A stretch of DNA of 64,000 bases from Cephalotrichum gorgonifer (taxonomy: Eukaryota > Ascomycota > Sordariomycetes > Microascales > Microascaceae), in the NCBI GenBank assembly GCA_900312665.1, contig ONZQ02000002.1:1470560-1534559 (forward strand). The letters are read 5' to 3'. Below the pieces are notes generated by a model. The model saw only the letters and a list, made by a program, of their open reading frames with translations, was not told the origin of the DNA and did not search any database. Positions 1 through 13,700 of the stretch are shown piece after piece. The position numbers and the translations under genes were made by a program. Numbering within the stretch: position 1 is the stretch's first letter; each line of letters begins with the position of its first letter.

Positions 1-3000
1 TCCGGGCGGGCTGGTTGGTGAATGATATATAGAGCATGTAGAGACCTGCAGCGTGGTATTACATGTAGTGACGTTGGATTCTCCTCTCCCTGCCCTTTCT
101 TTTCAATTTATCCGCAATCAACTTCGAGCTCTGCTTGCTTCCGAGAAATCTAATAATAGTAATGCTCGAAAATTGCAAAACGTTACCCGGAATATCTTGT
201 CCCTTTTCAGGCGCCGAATTTTCCTTTTCTCCTTCATTTGGTCGTCTATCAAGTTGGAGATTAGGTGGGTATAATAAGTCTTTAGCGTCGCTACCAATTT
301 GAACAGGTTCCTTTCTGGGTCCATGGAGCGAGCGCCCTGTCAGTATAGTATTGTGGCTATCTGACCTAGCGGGATAATATGAAGAGTAAGAGAGAGAAGC
401 ATGACCCGGTCAGCCAAGGATCGAATGGACCCGTGATAAAAATAGCATGTCCTAGATAGATACAGTAGGATCACTAACCCTTGCGTCTTGCTCTCCGTAA
501 TATATAAGCACTCTAACGGAAAAAGCACGGAACCAGTTTCGCAAAACTCCTAACCATTCCGCCCGTCTAAACTAACAGCTCCCCTACCTGGGATTTTTCT
601 CTCTTTTCTGGTCATTCTATCAGAAGCCCTGGCCATTCTGCTTGTGGTAAAAGCCCCATAACTCACGGTCACCGGGGGGGGTAGGTCGCGGTGAACCATC
701 CCCTATACCCTAGCCGTCGGGCCGGATGGTTCAGCTCGTAAGAGCCGTACGACTGCTCGTATTGTACGCACGGCGCAGATTTTCCGAATGGCCCTGGTGG
801 TGAAAACAACCTAGTTCGTCCTATTGCTCCCAAAGGTTCCGTAGTTCGGGCTGGGTGTGTTTACAGGTTTCCCATCTCCAGGCTAAGCCGAGTCTTGTGA
901 CGTGTCCTAGGCCCCTGTTAGATTTCCAGATGACCCAGACGGTCTCGGAGAGGGGCCGGGGGATTTTCGACTGCCACGCTGGCCTCACAAAATCTTATAG
1001 CCGCGACGGCCCATGTGGAGGTACTAGCAGGGCTTCATCTAACAAGGACTGTTCCAGGCGTGGAGCTGATAGCAGAGCTGCCGTCTATCCAAGTCTGAGG
1101 TTCCATGGAGGGTAGTAGATAGCTATTCTCATGTGGATATATTGCTATCGGCCGACATTCTAAGACTGTATTTGGGGACGGCGGCAGGAGGAAGCTCAAG
1201 CCGGAAAACGGCTGAGGGTTGTTGATTTGATCTTGGACCTTAGATGAGAAGGAACTCGATACCGCGAGTTTTCGAGATGCATATCGAGAGGAATAATGGT
1301 TCATAACAATATTGCCCTCGCTGAGATGATTTTGCGTTCCGACTTGATGCCGGGATTACCTCTGGGGTTACCTCCGGGGTACCCCACCAAGCCCGGGCCC
1401 ACCCCGGTGCGTGTACTCCGTCAAGTCGGCCCACAGCATGAACGACAACCGGCCTCCCTTCTCCACAAGCGGAGCTCAATGAGGAACAAGAACACTTCGT
1501 ATATGTATGAAACACCGGTTCAGAACCCCCGAACTGATAGGGCTGGCCCTAAGGTGTAGCTGGAGAGCCGCTCCATCCTGAGCGAGCTAAGCCAGTCGTG
1601 CGGGCCACGCCACGAGGTTGTCCGGATTCAAAGTTCCAACGAACTCCCTCCTCCCCTTTCCCCCGCCCCTATCTAGAATCTAGAAACCCACTTGCTAAAG
1701 GAACCAGTCGCACCTAGAAAGAAGGGCAAAAAGGAACAAAAAACATACAACACCAGGGATTCGCTGGTCGTCACCGACCCAACTACTAGTCTAGCGCTTC
1801 GCGGTTTATGTATAGGGGAGCGGACGGGACCCTCAGTTTTCCGCGAGCTATGGTCGTATGTACCAGTATGTCTCTGGGTTGGAAATATCAATCCTCGGCC
1901 TGGGAGATGAAGCAGCTCCGCTGTGGCCCTGACGCCAAGACCAAGCCTGAACGACAAGCTACGATCGGGTTTGGGGAGCGGAGCCTGAACCCATGGTAGA
2001 ATTCCAAAGTCAGGGCACATGCGGGTGTCTCGTCCTGGATTTTGTGAGGTCCTAGCAGAGTATTTTAGGATGACTGCTTGTCGTCGGTCTGAGGGAGGCC
2101 TAAAATGAGATGCCGTCTAAGACGTCCCGTCCCGCGGGCGGCTCATACTCTCGCCGGCCGCAATAACCCTCGACCGTCCCAAAAACCCGGTACGGGGGTC
2201 TTGTATTATATGAAGATACCTCCCCTCCTCTTGAGGTATGCGGATTCCAAGAGTCCGCCCCTCCCACTCAGCCCGATATATGAAGGCGGCACGGCGCGCC
2301 ATTCGCGTCTTTCGCCTGCGGGATAGATGTCTCGCTAAACAACACTGCGGCCGGATTAATAATGAACCAATAGATTAGGGAATAAGCGAAACGAGAAAGT
2401 TTGTGGCTAGGAGGACATTTCGTCGTCGGAGAAGGAGGCGGTGCAAGCCAGCGTGAAGAAGAAGGAGCCGAGTTCCTCCTCTCCCATTACGGTCCGGGTT
2501 ATGAGACCGTGGGTCGCAAGACGTCGCTTGTCTGCGGCTGAAGATGGAATACGTCGTTGAGAGACAAGACCCAGAGACGAAAGCCAAAGCTCCGGGCTGC
2601 CCACGAATAATGTAATGGCAGCTGGACAGGGAGGACCCGCATCCGCCTTCACCTCCTTCCGCAACATTAATAGCGTCTGCCTGGGGTCCTTATGAGGCAA
2701 CATTAGCGACTGGCTTGACTGAGCGTGATGGGCCAGCGTATCCTAGTCATAGATTGAGCGTACAAGTACCCGTACGTGAAACATTAGAAGGTATTACCCT
2801 TTGAATAGCGAGAACAACTAAGGGGCTGGTGAAATGATACTGTTGAGTACTCCCCCCTCTCAAAGGAGGGGCCTAAATCCAGGCCGCTGGATCGACATCA
2901 TCCTTCATCCTCCGTTCATCAGAAGTCAGCAGCTTAAGCCTCGGCTGCAGGGGTAATAATAATACAAAAAACAAGCATTTGCCTTTCACGTGCGGCCTGT

Positions 3001-6000
3001 GTGCCGACATCCGCTGCCAATCTCTCCGGACCCTCCCCCAGCCACTGGCGAGCCAATGAAAATTCTCCCGATCATCCCTGGCTTATATCTAAAGAAGCTT
3101 CGAAGTTGTGTTAACGGCACCATGGTAACCTCTACTTAATACACCGCCACGGAGTCATAGAAAACAACCACCTGGCGGCCTGTACGAAGACATCGCACTT
3201 GTAGTCATACCTCAGGAAGGAAATTGGGATGGTACTGGGCGAGATCGGGGAAATTTGATGGATGCGGGGAGGCGGAGAACCTTGATATTCTGATCGACGG
3301 GGGGCTTTGGATGTGGATTATCGATCATTATGCGATCTCCGATCCAGCAGCGGGAGAGGCGTACTCGTACCATACTGCGGAACGGGACCTCAGCCCAGGC
3401 GGCACATGTCCCCCACGGCCTGGGGCGTGGTTCCCATGCGAGAGAAGCAGATCCGTTCGAACATGGAAATACACGAATAACCCATCGTTAGCCACACGAG
3501 CCACTGACACCAAAACCCCCGTGGATGAGGCTAGAATTGACCTCATCTCCCAATGTCAAGCGCTCGGGAATAATAAGCCGAGAGGTATGGCTGCACACGT
3601 TCCTGTACTTGTACGCACCCTTTAATGAGGTGGAGGAGCATTCACGAAGCGGACATGTACAAGTATACTTCGAAGAAGACGCTCGAAATCCTCCGACTAG
3701 AACCGGACATGGCACGAAAGGGGAGACAGGCCCGAGATTGCCCACTTCGGGCTGCCCTGCCCACTTGTGAATGGGCTTATTATAAACTTGCACTTACTAT
3801 GGCGCCAAGCTTCAACCAAACGCGGGGAGAGTGGAGAGATCCAAGTTCAGCGTCCACAGTTGCATTGTGGGAGGCAAGCCTCGAAGAGTGACTCCCAGTT
3901 TCCAATTATGAGTACATGTATGCGTAGACAGTAGCCCAGCCCAGCTGAGCGAGATACGCAATAATCGTGCCTCTTCCAGGAAGGCGCGTTCCTGAGCGTT
4001 CCTGGCTCAAAATCACAGAATGGGAAATCACATGCCTCACATGCGGCTATTTTCCACCTCGGCCCGCTCGCACCCATCTCTCGGAGCCGGCGGCGCCTTC
4101 CCATGTACCTTCTTCCTCTGATCACTTCCTAATAATGCAAGTACCTCCCTACTACTTCACTCGAAATAGTACCAACGCCGACCCGGTTATGGCGGATGGT
4201 TGGGTGGTGGATGGTACTCCAAGCAGGGAAAAGGCCCCGGGGTGTAACGCGGAAGGGTACTACCCCTGTATTGGGGGGCGTGTAGCAAGGAAGAAAGGAT
4301 GGCACGCTACTGGCTCGGACATGATGGACCAATCTGGAAACCACGCCCCGATCGATCTTCCCTGGCCCTTGGTGTTACCCCGCACACACTCCCCAGGCTT
4401 GAGTGTCCACCTGTATGTACGTAAATGTACTTTAGTGTCCACTTGTATACTAGTACTATTGTTTGTGTGGCGGGATTCTTGAAGGAGCTAATTGAGCGAG
4501 GAAATTGTTCAGGGGGTTCCTTTGTGCAGAGCGTGCCCCTGGCCCCGACTGGCCCTGGCTGATCCTGGCCTGTGGCGTTTCTCCCTCCAGATTCCGTTCT
4601 TTTGCACCAGTGATCCCGTGGTTCCCTGTACTAGTACTCCCTGTCCTTTTGTGACCCGGTGTGGGCTCGTTCAGCCATCTCGGAGCAGAGAGTGATCTAG
4701 TGGGCGAGAGGGCACTGTGCGGGGCAATTGCGGAGGTGGGGACTTCGATGGGACTTGGCAACTGACGTCTGCCACCGACACAACTTGCCACACTGACCAA
4801 GTACCAGATCACATATTGGGCTGTAGCGGACTTGTATCATGTCATTGCACACCCTTTTACTAGATGGGCCTTGTTGCGTTGCTACCTAGGGGATATCAAA
4901 TATGATACTCGTATGCTTTCTGGCCTCCAAGTATTACTCCGTACTCTGTGTACTTGTATGTGCACAGTTATGAAAAGGCTGCATCCGAATTGCATAAACA
5001 TCAGTTGGAACTTTCCCTGTTTGGCCTGTTACCCAACGATGTCCGCATAATTACACACGAATGCGGAAGGACCCAATAATCGCTTCGCACCCGATGTGGC
5101 GTAGTCCCAGCGGCGAGGGAGCAACGGCCTGCCTTGATCTGGGGAAACCAAGCCAGCTAAATGGTGGAGGCGGGGTTTGGAGGGCTTGGCCAAAGAAGCT
5201 TCAATATCACTTGACGGTGGTCACTCACTCACTCACTTGCTCCCACGAACCTATCATGGCAGATGCTGTGGGAAGGACCGTCTCGTCTCAGCTTCTCTTC
5301 CCAGGGCCCAACCAAGTTTCACAAGCAGGAATATTTAATCTCTTAGAGAGCAGGGATCCATTCATTGCGGATTCCGCAGCTGTTCCAAGTTGATCTCCCC
5401 AACTGGCCCCCGTCCTTGACCAGCCCGAAAGTGGCCACTAGCTCTGAGGTATTGCTCGTATTTCCTCTGTCCTGCAGCCGTCTTCTTAGGATCGACATGG
5501 TACTTGTGCACTGACAGACGTCATGCACACTAGCGCAACTACGATTCCCTTCCTAGGCTAGGGACCTCGACGTCGACCACGATCCACCTACCCCGTCTGT
5601 ACCTTGGACGTACTACTCATACTTGGACAAGGGGCATCGTTCTCCACACCACCCTCCCTCCCACTTTCAACCTCCTTTCATCTTGGGAAGCGCATGCGGA
5701 GTGCTCGGACTTTTGTGCCGGCATCAAGCCTTGGGCAAGGACGGACAAACCAGTCTGGAAATGATGAGTAGTAGACCGGCCTAGCTTACTCCCAACGTCG
5801 TAGTGGCGTTCAACTTCTTTACCCCTGGACGGCCGGAAGGATCCCAGAGAAATGCTTGTGAAGACGCCTATCCCTCGGCCGACCTCCCCACATGTCAGCG
5901 TCTCTCTTCCATGAGCGCCGACGAGAACGAGGATGCCCTGGCACGCCCTTCTCACCTCACCATGTGCCGGAACTGCAGAGCATCCATCGCGAGGCAGGTG

Positions 6001-6398
6001 GCGAACCACGACGTATGTCGTCCCACCCACCGAGAATCCCGGAATACAACGCCCCCTCCGAGATTACCCCTCTTGCCTTAATGCTACTCCTATGGGTCCC
6101 AGGACGAATACCCAGCTGGACTATTACTCCATAACAAGCTTTTACCAGGGGGCCACTTTCCCCGTTCTCCGTGGACACTAGCGTATCCAGTAGCTCCCCA
6201 CGGGGTCAGGTCTCTCCTGAGGTCTATCCCCTTGTCCCCCTACTAGAGTCGGGGGACGAGAGCCAACCGCGAACATTGGACAGGGGTAGATAGTGAAGGG
6301 GGGGTGGGAGGGGGTGGTTGCTCCTTTTCCAACCTCCAAGTCCTTGGAAGTCATGCCCACCCCACCCCCCAAAAGCGCATCCAAACCTCTGTTCTCTC
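1..6398. other. gene-poor stretch, no recognisable gene
   Basis: No reading frame here shows a known domain, a convincing splice pattern or coding-like composition. The longest open frames (3224-3625 and 3967-4482, both +) begin at non-ATG codons and read as low-information sequence. Base composition is not AT-rich, so this is not an obvious RIP-degraded isochore. Short GTAC-containing words recur, for example GTACTTGTAC at 3605-3614. A small imperfect duplication (GGGGTTACCTC-like) lies near 1348-1384 and a CACT microsatellite at 5221-5237. Confidence 0.6.
5221..5237. repeat. CACT tetranucleotide microsatellite
   Basis: About four tandem copies of the CACT unit are visible in the gene-free 5' part of the window. 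It is a simple sequence repeat with no associated gene. Confidence 0.7.
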
Positions 6399-6401
6399 GT
6401 T

Positions 6402-6408
6402 TATAAAA
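6402..6408 (+). promoter_or_regulatory. TATA box of the CFEM gene
   Basis: TATAAAA lies about 160 bp before the start codon at 6566. A strongly pyrimidine-rich stretch follows (about 6419-6480), then CAAC/ACCA-rich leader DNA ending in a CATCAAG ATG context. This is the usual arrangement of a highly expressed fungal promoter. Confidence 0.6.
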
Positions 6409-6565
6409 GGGACCGCTCTATAGCCCATCTGTTATCCCTTTCCTCTCCTCCCTCTCTCCATCCCAACCAAGCACTCACACCAACACTCGTTAAACAAAGC
6501 CAACTCTCTTCTACCCAAACCAACCCGCTCCTCTCACCAACCACCAACCACCAACCACCATCAAG

Positions 6566-7227
6566 ATGAAGTTCTCTCTCGCTCTCCTCGCCTTCGCCGC
6601 TGCGGCGTCTGCCCAGGTCACCGGCTGCAACGGCAAGGCCCAGGCCTGCATCGACAAGGCCATCGCCGACTCCGGTGTCTGCAAGGCCGGCGACAAGGCC
6701 TGCGGCTGCGAGAACCAGGACGCCATCCAGAAGGCTGCCACCCCTTGCGTGCTCGAGGCCTGCGACACTGTCGCCGAAGCGCGTATGTTCCTTTCTTCCA
6801 ACTTTGCTCATCCTGCCCCCGCCCTTTCGCCCGAGTTCAATGTATATGGCCTACACAAACCTCGACTCTAACACGTTTCTCACTAGTCGCTGTTGCTGAG
6901 GAGGCCAAGGCTGCCTGCGAGGCGCTCGGTGGCGGCGAGACCCCCGCCGAGCCCACCACCAAGCCTGCGGAGCCCACTACCGCTGAGCCCACCGCTGCCG
7001 AGCCTACTGCCGCCGAGCCCACTGCCGCTGAGCCCACCGAGTCCGAGCCTGCTTACGAGGAGCCCTCCGGCACCACCGGCACTGGCCCCGAGCCCAGCGG
7101 TGAGGCTCCCGAGGAGCCCACCCCCTCCGGCGACGGCAGCGACGACGAGACCCCCGTCGAGGCCGGTGCGTCCGCCTTCGCCCCCGCTGGCGCGCTCGCC
7201 GCCGCCCTCCTCGCCTTCGCCCTCTAA
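6566..7227 (+). CDS. CFEM-domain GPI-anchored cell-surface protein
   Basis: Two exons, 6566-6782 and 6887-7227, with a 104-nt intron (GTATGT...CACTAG), give 185 residues. Residues 1-16 are a signal peptide ending at ASA/Q. Cysteines 21, 28, 39, 46, 48, 61, 66 and 83 give the eight-cysteine CFEM spacing, including D43-x2-C-x-C, then 12, 4 and 16 residues between the last cysteines. The Asp before CxC corresponds to the haem-iron ligand known in CFEM proteins. Residues after about 90 form an AEPT-rich repeat linker. The C-terminus is a short hydrophobic tail after small residues, as expected for GPI attachment. CFEM proteins work at the fungal cell surface in haem/iron capture or host interaction. 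Which of these applies cannot be decided here. Confidence 0.88.
6946..7050 (+). repeat. 15-bp tandem repeat coding AEPTA units
   Basis: Within exon 2 of the CFEM gene a run of Ala-Glu-Pro-Thr units is encoded by near-identical 15-bp copies, clearest at 6982-7038. This is the low-complexity wall-spanning linker between the CFEM domain and the GPI signal. Copy number is likely to vary between strains. Confidence 0.75.
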
Positions 7228-8723
7228 ATCATCGAAACGATGAATGAACCGGGCGGAAACGAAGGGAGCTTGTATGAATGGTAATGGGACAAAGAAGAAA
7301 CGTGTGGAAGGGATGAATCAAGGGGGAAAAGCCGTTGTATAAAGACGCTTTAATTACTTCCTTTTTTACAACCCTTTTGGCCTTCTATTCTAATATGGGT
7401 ACGATTACGGGGGAGACGGTTTTCACCGGCGAGGTTTCGATGTGGATAGATGTCTGTCGAGAGATGGATCTTGGCCGCTTTTCGTTACTGAAAGCTGGTT
7501 TAATAATAAGATGTTGGACCTGAGTGTGTCTAATATTCTTGGAACCTATTCTTTTCTTCTTCTCGTTCTCTCGCTCAGTGAATGCAATTCCTAGTCTATG
7601 TTGTATTTGTGAATGTCACTTATTGAGTGGGTTAGTACTCCCATCAAATCAATCCACTAATTCATGGTGAGTGGATTGTGTTGACTGGAGGAATTAGGCG
7701 ATACCGCCGTGTAAGTGGTTCCCATTAAGGGGCCCGACCCGACATGTCGTCGTCCGCCATTTTATCTGTGACAGGTGATCAACGGTAGTCAGGGGTTCCT
7801 CTCCCAGGATTGCAAGCCTCCCAGCCAACCAGGAGTCGAGTCCTCACCCCGCGGCTTGGCTAACGCCCAGACTGACAGGGGGAGGGTGGGACCCATTCTC
7901 GATCCTCCCCCTCCCATCTCGATTAATATTCGGCTTTCTCCACTTCGGCGCATCGACAGTGCTCCCTTCTCATCTGTGCTTGTATATTACTCATATGTAA
8001 CACTCCAACGCTCAGGGGCGAAAGAAAGGAGATTAACGATTCGGGGCGTCCTCGGACAGAAAATCGTTAGCAGGAAAGAACTTAAGGAGACGAAGGGATC
8101 CAACCACCCCGCCGGAATTACTCGAACAAGAATTAAATCCGGGGTAAGGGTAATAAGGGTACATTAATAGAAATGGCCAGCGCACTTCCAAAAGGTCCCA
8201 CCACCGCGCGAAATTACATCCGGCGTCGTGGTCTCTTCGAACATCGTTCGCACTCTTCCAAACGGGAGAAGGAACTTTTAGTCGTTTACTTGTATTGCAA
8301 GTACACTACATTCCACCGGCCCCCGCTGGCCTCGCGGAGTAAATTACCCAGCCTGTTTGAGTAGATGCTGAGAGCCTAACCTACATCGACTGTCGGCTCG
8401 AGGCTTTGCGATAGATCTGACGTATGAGTCTCTCCCTGTCAGTCTTTGCGCCGCTCAAGAATGGTGGATGTTAACGAGTGGGAGCCGTTTGCTCTGTCTT
8501 TAATTAGCACAAGTAGACAGCGCCCGCCTGTCTTTTATTGGCCGGTATCGATCCGGCATCTGGTATCTGGTATCTGGTATCATCTAGACATTACATATCG
8601 TCGAAGCCCTTGCCATCATTACATCATTAGACATGAACACCACGCCTGGCCTCCACCCTCTCCCCTCTCTTGTCTCCCCCCCTCATCGCCCGCTTCTGCA
8701 AATCCCCACTCATGCCCTCTCCT
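7228..8723. other. intergenic region between CFEM and lipase genes
   Basis: This is 1.5 kb between the ends of two convergent genes. I see no domain-bearing frame. A heptanucleotide repeat (ATCTGGT, three copies plus a partial copy) lies at 8558-8581. The T/C-rich stretch just before 8724 probably belongs to the 3' end of the lipase gene. Confidence 0.55.
8558..8581. repeat. 7-bp tandem repeat ATCTGGT x3
   Basis: Three perfect copies of ATCTGGT plus a partial fourth. Minisatellite-like, 3' of the lipase gene, function unknown. Confidence 0.75.
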
Positions 8724-10784
8724 TCACCTCTTCGCTGTAATAGCCTCAACAGCCAACGCCTCCACCCTCCTCGAATAGAACCTCATGACATGACACACCG
8801 GGTCCCCCCATATAACACCTCTAATATCCCCATCCACCGCCGTCTGAGCAACCACACCATCCCGCATCCTCTCCTCCACCCCCTTCTCCCCTTTCTCCCC
8901 CTTCTCCCTACCCCTCCTCGCGCTGCCAGACCTCAGCACCACGATGCGCCCCGCCAGACTGAGCGTACAGTCCGGGACCTTCCAGTGACCCCGCGAGCCT
9001 TCCCCACTACTGTTCGGAGATGGCTGAGTCAAAGAGGGATAGAATCTCCTCGACTTCTCCTTCCTCACAGCCTTGTCCGGGGCCGACTTCCTTTCCTTCT
9101 CCCCATTCTTCGGGCTCGGGTCCGGAGAAGCCAGTAGCTCGATCAGCGACTTAACGTACGCCTTATCCGCCCTTGCCACAGGGTCACCCTCATTGATGAA
9201 ATTCATAAACACGCTCTTCCGAAGCTGCGGAGCATCCGCCTTCGTCAGAGGCAGGAGCGATACGGGCGGCGCGCCAAACGTGATGCAATGGATCCTCTTG
9301 AAGCTCCCGGCAAGGAGGCTAAGCTCGGACTGCGCAGTCCGCGAGGCCGAGTGCATGTGTGAGTACAGCAGCGCCCCGACGGCGCCTCCCGCGCTGTGGC
9401 CGGTGATTAGTAGGGAGTAGTTGCTGCGGCCGGGCTGGTCCTTGAGGAGCTGGCGCAGGCGTGCCGCGACGGGCCGCACCATGCTCTTCGCCGAGGAGAG
9501 AAATCCGGCGTGGCAGAGGTTGCCTGGGTCATCCTGTAGATAAGGGAGAGCACGTCAGAACAGAAGAGCTTCGAAATCAGGGCAACTGCGGACTTACCAA
9601 GAACCCAACAGGAGAGGTCGGTTCCATGTTAAGGTTTACCGCCCAGTCCATGAACGTGGCGGTGCCACGAATGGCAAACACAATAACGCTCTTGTCATCT
9701 ATTGAGACCGACTTGATCACCATAGCTCTGGTACCACCCCTCCAATTGGCGCTGACGTGCGTGTCCTTTTCGCCACCCTTCGGCGTAGCGTACACCCTCT
9801 CCGAGTAACCGGCAGCCGTACAAATAAGTGGCCACGTTGAGACGTACCTTGACATAGCTCAGTTAGCCTCCCCATTTAAATCCAAATTGAAGGCTCATGT
9901 AGCACTTACAGCTTCAGAGGCGGAAGGTCACGAGGGAGCCTTGAGTTCGTGTACATGTCCACCTTGGAAAAATAACCACCAGACACAACAGCCGCAGCTA
10001 CGGCAGATGTCTGTCCTTTGGTGTGTCCCTTGTCGCCCTTGTCTCCCTTTTTCGCCCTCGATCCAGGGGGCCTGTCGACTGGGCGCGAAGGAGGATGAGT
10101 ATGAGCTACTGCAGGTGGCCGGTAGGTAAAGAGATCCATCTCGTTCCCGGCAATCCTCTCGCCATCAATCATCGTCATGATGTGGTTAAGGCTGCTGGAA
10201 ACCTGATCCGCGACGGCCGCCGTCTGGTTGATGACCTGGGTCCCGTACGTCTGCCACGCCGTAAGACTCTCATTGTAAATCTGAGGTATGAAATCGCCGC
10301 CGAGATCGTTGGCGAGGTATGCCATGGACCCGCCGAGCTTGTTCAAGGCCCCAGTGGACTTCTTAGCCCTGGTGGCGGCGGCGGCTGCGGCGGCGCCCGG
10401 CGGTGGGTGGAGGTAGTATTGGTTTACTACAATGGGCTGATACTGGCTGTTGTACGGGGGCGGGGCCTGCCCCTGTCCGGATGGGCATTGCGCGGATGGC
10501 GTCCAGCCGGGCGGCGCTGGGAGATATCCAGCAGGCAGAAAGGCCATACTAGCGTTATGGTGTTGCTGTTGCGAAAGGTTGTGGTGCCAATACTGTCCCT
10601 GGCCATGGGATGGCAGGGAATGAGGAAAAGACTGTGAGGTCTGGAGATGTTCATGTTGGTGGGGTCGATGAGATAAGGTGGGATGGGGCGCGGTGCTCGG
10701 GCGAGGAGGTTGTTGGCGCGATGAACCGCCGTGTTTCTCTGGGCCTGTCGTTTTCTTCCGTTTCTTGCTCGAGAAGAAGCCCAT
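8724..10784 (-). CDS. class 3 lipase (alpha/beta hydrolase) with long disordered N-terminus
   Basis: Three exons on the minus strand: 10784-9910, 9847-9598 and 9533-8724, 644 residues. Introns are 62 and 64 nt. The first uses an AAG acceptor after a CTAAC branch site, because the nearer TGAG would break the frame and lies only a few nt from the branch. Residues 1 to about 150 are Pro/Gln/His-rich with a lysine-rich start and no signal peptide. The hydrolase part shows the FAIRGT and DWAVNLN segments in exon 2, then the nucleophile elbow GHSAGG (Ser about 422), a candidate acid Asp in the NEGDPVARAD segment and a His near the C-terminus (DPVCHVMRFY). Class 3 lipases hydrolyse acylglycerols or phospholipids. 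Lack of a signal peptide suggests an intracellular enzyme. The start is the first in-frame ATG. An upstream exon cannot be excluded. Confidence 0.82.
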
Positions 10785-13700
10785 CTTTTCCGGAGTAAAC
10801 TCCCCCAAGGAGAGAGCACTTGGTGTCGGTTAGGGCTGCCTGCTCACTCGATCCAAGCTCTGGAGCTGTTATCGAAGTCCCGGGTGGTAGTTGGCTGGGC
10901 AGTGTTCAAAATGTGTCCACGCAGGCGTGCAAAGGGACCATGGAGAGACGTGAGGTTTCGTGGTATGCTTTCAGAACCGTGGGAGTAGGTAGATGAATCG
11001 GACTTGGTCGTTGTTAAATGTCGTGTGAGATGGTGGGCGGAGAGACGAGGGAAAGCCTCGAGGGGGCAGTATTTACACCATGGAGACACGATGACGCAAA
11101 GGACGAAAGGTGCAGCAGGACAGTAGCGTGCTCATATGACGGGACGTGAGAAGGGACCTGTGACGGTAGACGAAAATTAAACTTTAGTAGATGAATTGGA
11201 TGCGGTCGCCAGGGCTACATGAGAGCACGTTGTTGTCTCGCCCTCTTGTTCCCTCTGCCCCTTCATCCAGGGTCAAGTCAAGGGTGGGGTCAATGTCGAG
11301 CTAAGGCGGGGCGACAAGTCCAAGTCCAGGGCGACCGACAGCTTTATCGGAAGGGGAACATGAACAGGGCGATTAAGAGAGAAGTGCCGAGTCACGACTA
11401 CTGGTTGTAGGTGACTCAGTCACACAATTTGACATGAGTGCCATCAGGAACGAAGCCGAGCCGAGGAAGGGAAGCCAAGGGAGAGAGAGAAGTGATGGAA
11501 GGGTTGGGGGTTATAGTAGTACAAAGTACATCCCTACCTTTTCAAGTACATTGCTCTGTTATGAAGGTGCTACCTATGGATCCCGAGACCAGGCGCGGGA
11601 CCCGCGAACCTGCGGCGACCACAGTACCGGGACCACCGAGAACTTGTCTCCCCCCCCAAAATAGTCGCTAGTTCGATACTTGCGCCCCCCGTCGAGATAC
11701 CTTGGCGCCGTTTTTCGAGTACAAGTACTCGTTAACCGAACGCATGGCTGGCTGCATGACACGGGCTGGAGAGGTGGGAGCGACCGACCAGGGGACTTCC
11801 TTCCCGGGAGGGACTTCAACCTGCATGAGGAAATGTGCCCAGGTCTTAGACTGCTTCGCCGCCGTGATTGGCTAGAGGTACCAAACTCTCTTCCCAATCG
11901 CGTTGCTCATCCCTTGGGGCAGCGTCTAATAGCGGTTTTAGCAGCCAACCAGGAAGAGCTTGGAACCTCCCAGAAAAAGATGCCATCCGATAACTTTCGC
12001 CTGACAGGTCGTCCATACATTGTACAGGGTGGGCGCCCTCCCGTTCCGCACACTTCTAGGATTGGCCACTCTAATACTCGCCAAGCTGATTGAAGCCCAC
12101 CTTATTCGAGAGAATTGGGAGGATACGAGCAGTTAGCTTGGGGAATGCAGACGCCCGCCATTATGCATGCAGTACTAGCACAAACTTTCCGTCCAATGTA
12201 CTCCGAACGGTGGGGACCCTCTGGACTTCCTGACATCAGGTCCCGAGACCTCTGCCCCTCCCCAGCTCGTTGAAGTTGCTGATGTCTCATCTGGCTGCTC
12301 TTCACTCGCCGACAGGAAGACATTCACTACTCGTACTAATACATCTATTATTACGAATCACCCGTGCCTATGATTCTCACCCGGGTAGTCAGACACGCAA
12401 GACCTCCCAATCATGGCCCCTGAAATAAAGGGGGGAGGGGGCAGCCAAAGCCCCGACGCTGAGATTTGGTCACGATACTCTGGGGATGCAAGAAGCCGCC
12501 GTTTCTCATCACCTCAGAACTCGAGCTCGGGAGAGGTCTCTAGTCTTCCCGAATGGAGAGCGTCACCTTGCATGACTTGAATTGCGAGGTTACCTTTTGC
12601 CCAACTCGCTGGGCTCTGGTGACGAGGGTCTGGGTGCCTCGGGACTTCGGAACAACTTGAGACAGAAGGGACCAGTCAACTTGATGATTGAAGGCGGCCC
12701 CTGGGGTTGACGTAATTTCGGCGTCTTTCTCGACTGGCCTAGTTCATCGAGGGTTGAGGAACGGCACGTAACATCACTAATCTAGGGATTTGGAACAGCG
12801 TTATATCATATTAGACAACACAAGGGAAGCACCAGTCTTAATGCTTAATGGGGCAGGCGCTATGATCCCGCTCCTATTGTTACTGCCAATTGCACGCAGC
12901 CGCCAGCACAAGCACACTCAAACCAACACACCGGCTCACCTATCCATCATGATTATGAGCGGTAAGTGAGGGACTAAGAACCCATAACCGAGGATGAGGC
13001 TGTCCGGGCACATGTGTAGACTATGGTGATATCATCTTGGATCCCACGGTAGCCACGGCCTCAGCCGCCCCCACCCCCGGGTCTTCTCTCGTTGGCCCTA
13101 TGCCTGGGCTGTAAGCTCTACCCCCGTGTTACGCTCCGAGAAAAGCGTCGACCCTGCCTAGTTTGTGCCAGGGTGGAAGCATCGCCGGAAGCGCACTGTG
13201 AGCTGCGTGTATGTCTCGTACGTGTGCTGCCATACGCCGTACGCTGGCAATAGCTCTCAATCCGGATGGGGGCGGGACGGATGCGCTTGAAGTTAGGCTA
13301 GGCGGAGAGCGGGTTCCAGATGAATGCTGCGTTGGGAGTCAAGTAAAAGCCGAGAAAAGATACAGTAGCACGAGAACTAGGACACCTAGTACGAAACCAA
13401 AGCGACTCCAAGTCATCCTTTACCTCAGCTAAAGGGATTTTCTTGGGTGGCGGAATGCATGTATGGGACCAAGCGCCCAGAGCAAGCGATTTCTCGGTTT
13501 ATGGTCCTCGTCGGTCTGGGACTGGCACTCTTCACCCGCCAGGGAGTTTGGAAGGGGGCATAAAGGAGTTGAAGTATGTAACCGCTCACCATGCATGCGT
13601 TGGCCACGCTGGCACGGAAACTACGCGGAATATATCAATAGTCACGCTGATCGAAGGGGGCCGTCAATGTGAGTCCTCGTTGCCCTGAATGAGTCCTGTT

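Noticed and set aside
9851..9860. TGAG as the acceptor for lipase intron 1
   Set aside because: It lies only a few nt after the CTAAC branch site and would put exon 2 in the wrong frame, losing FAIRGT.
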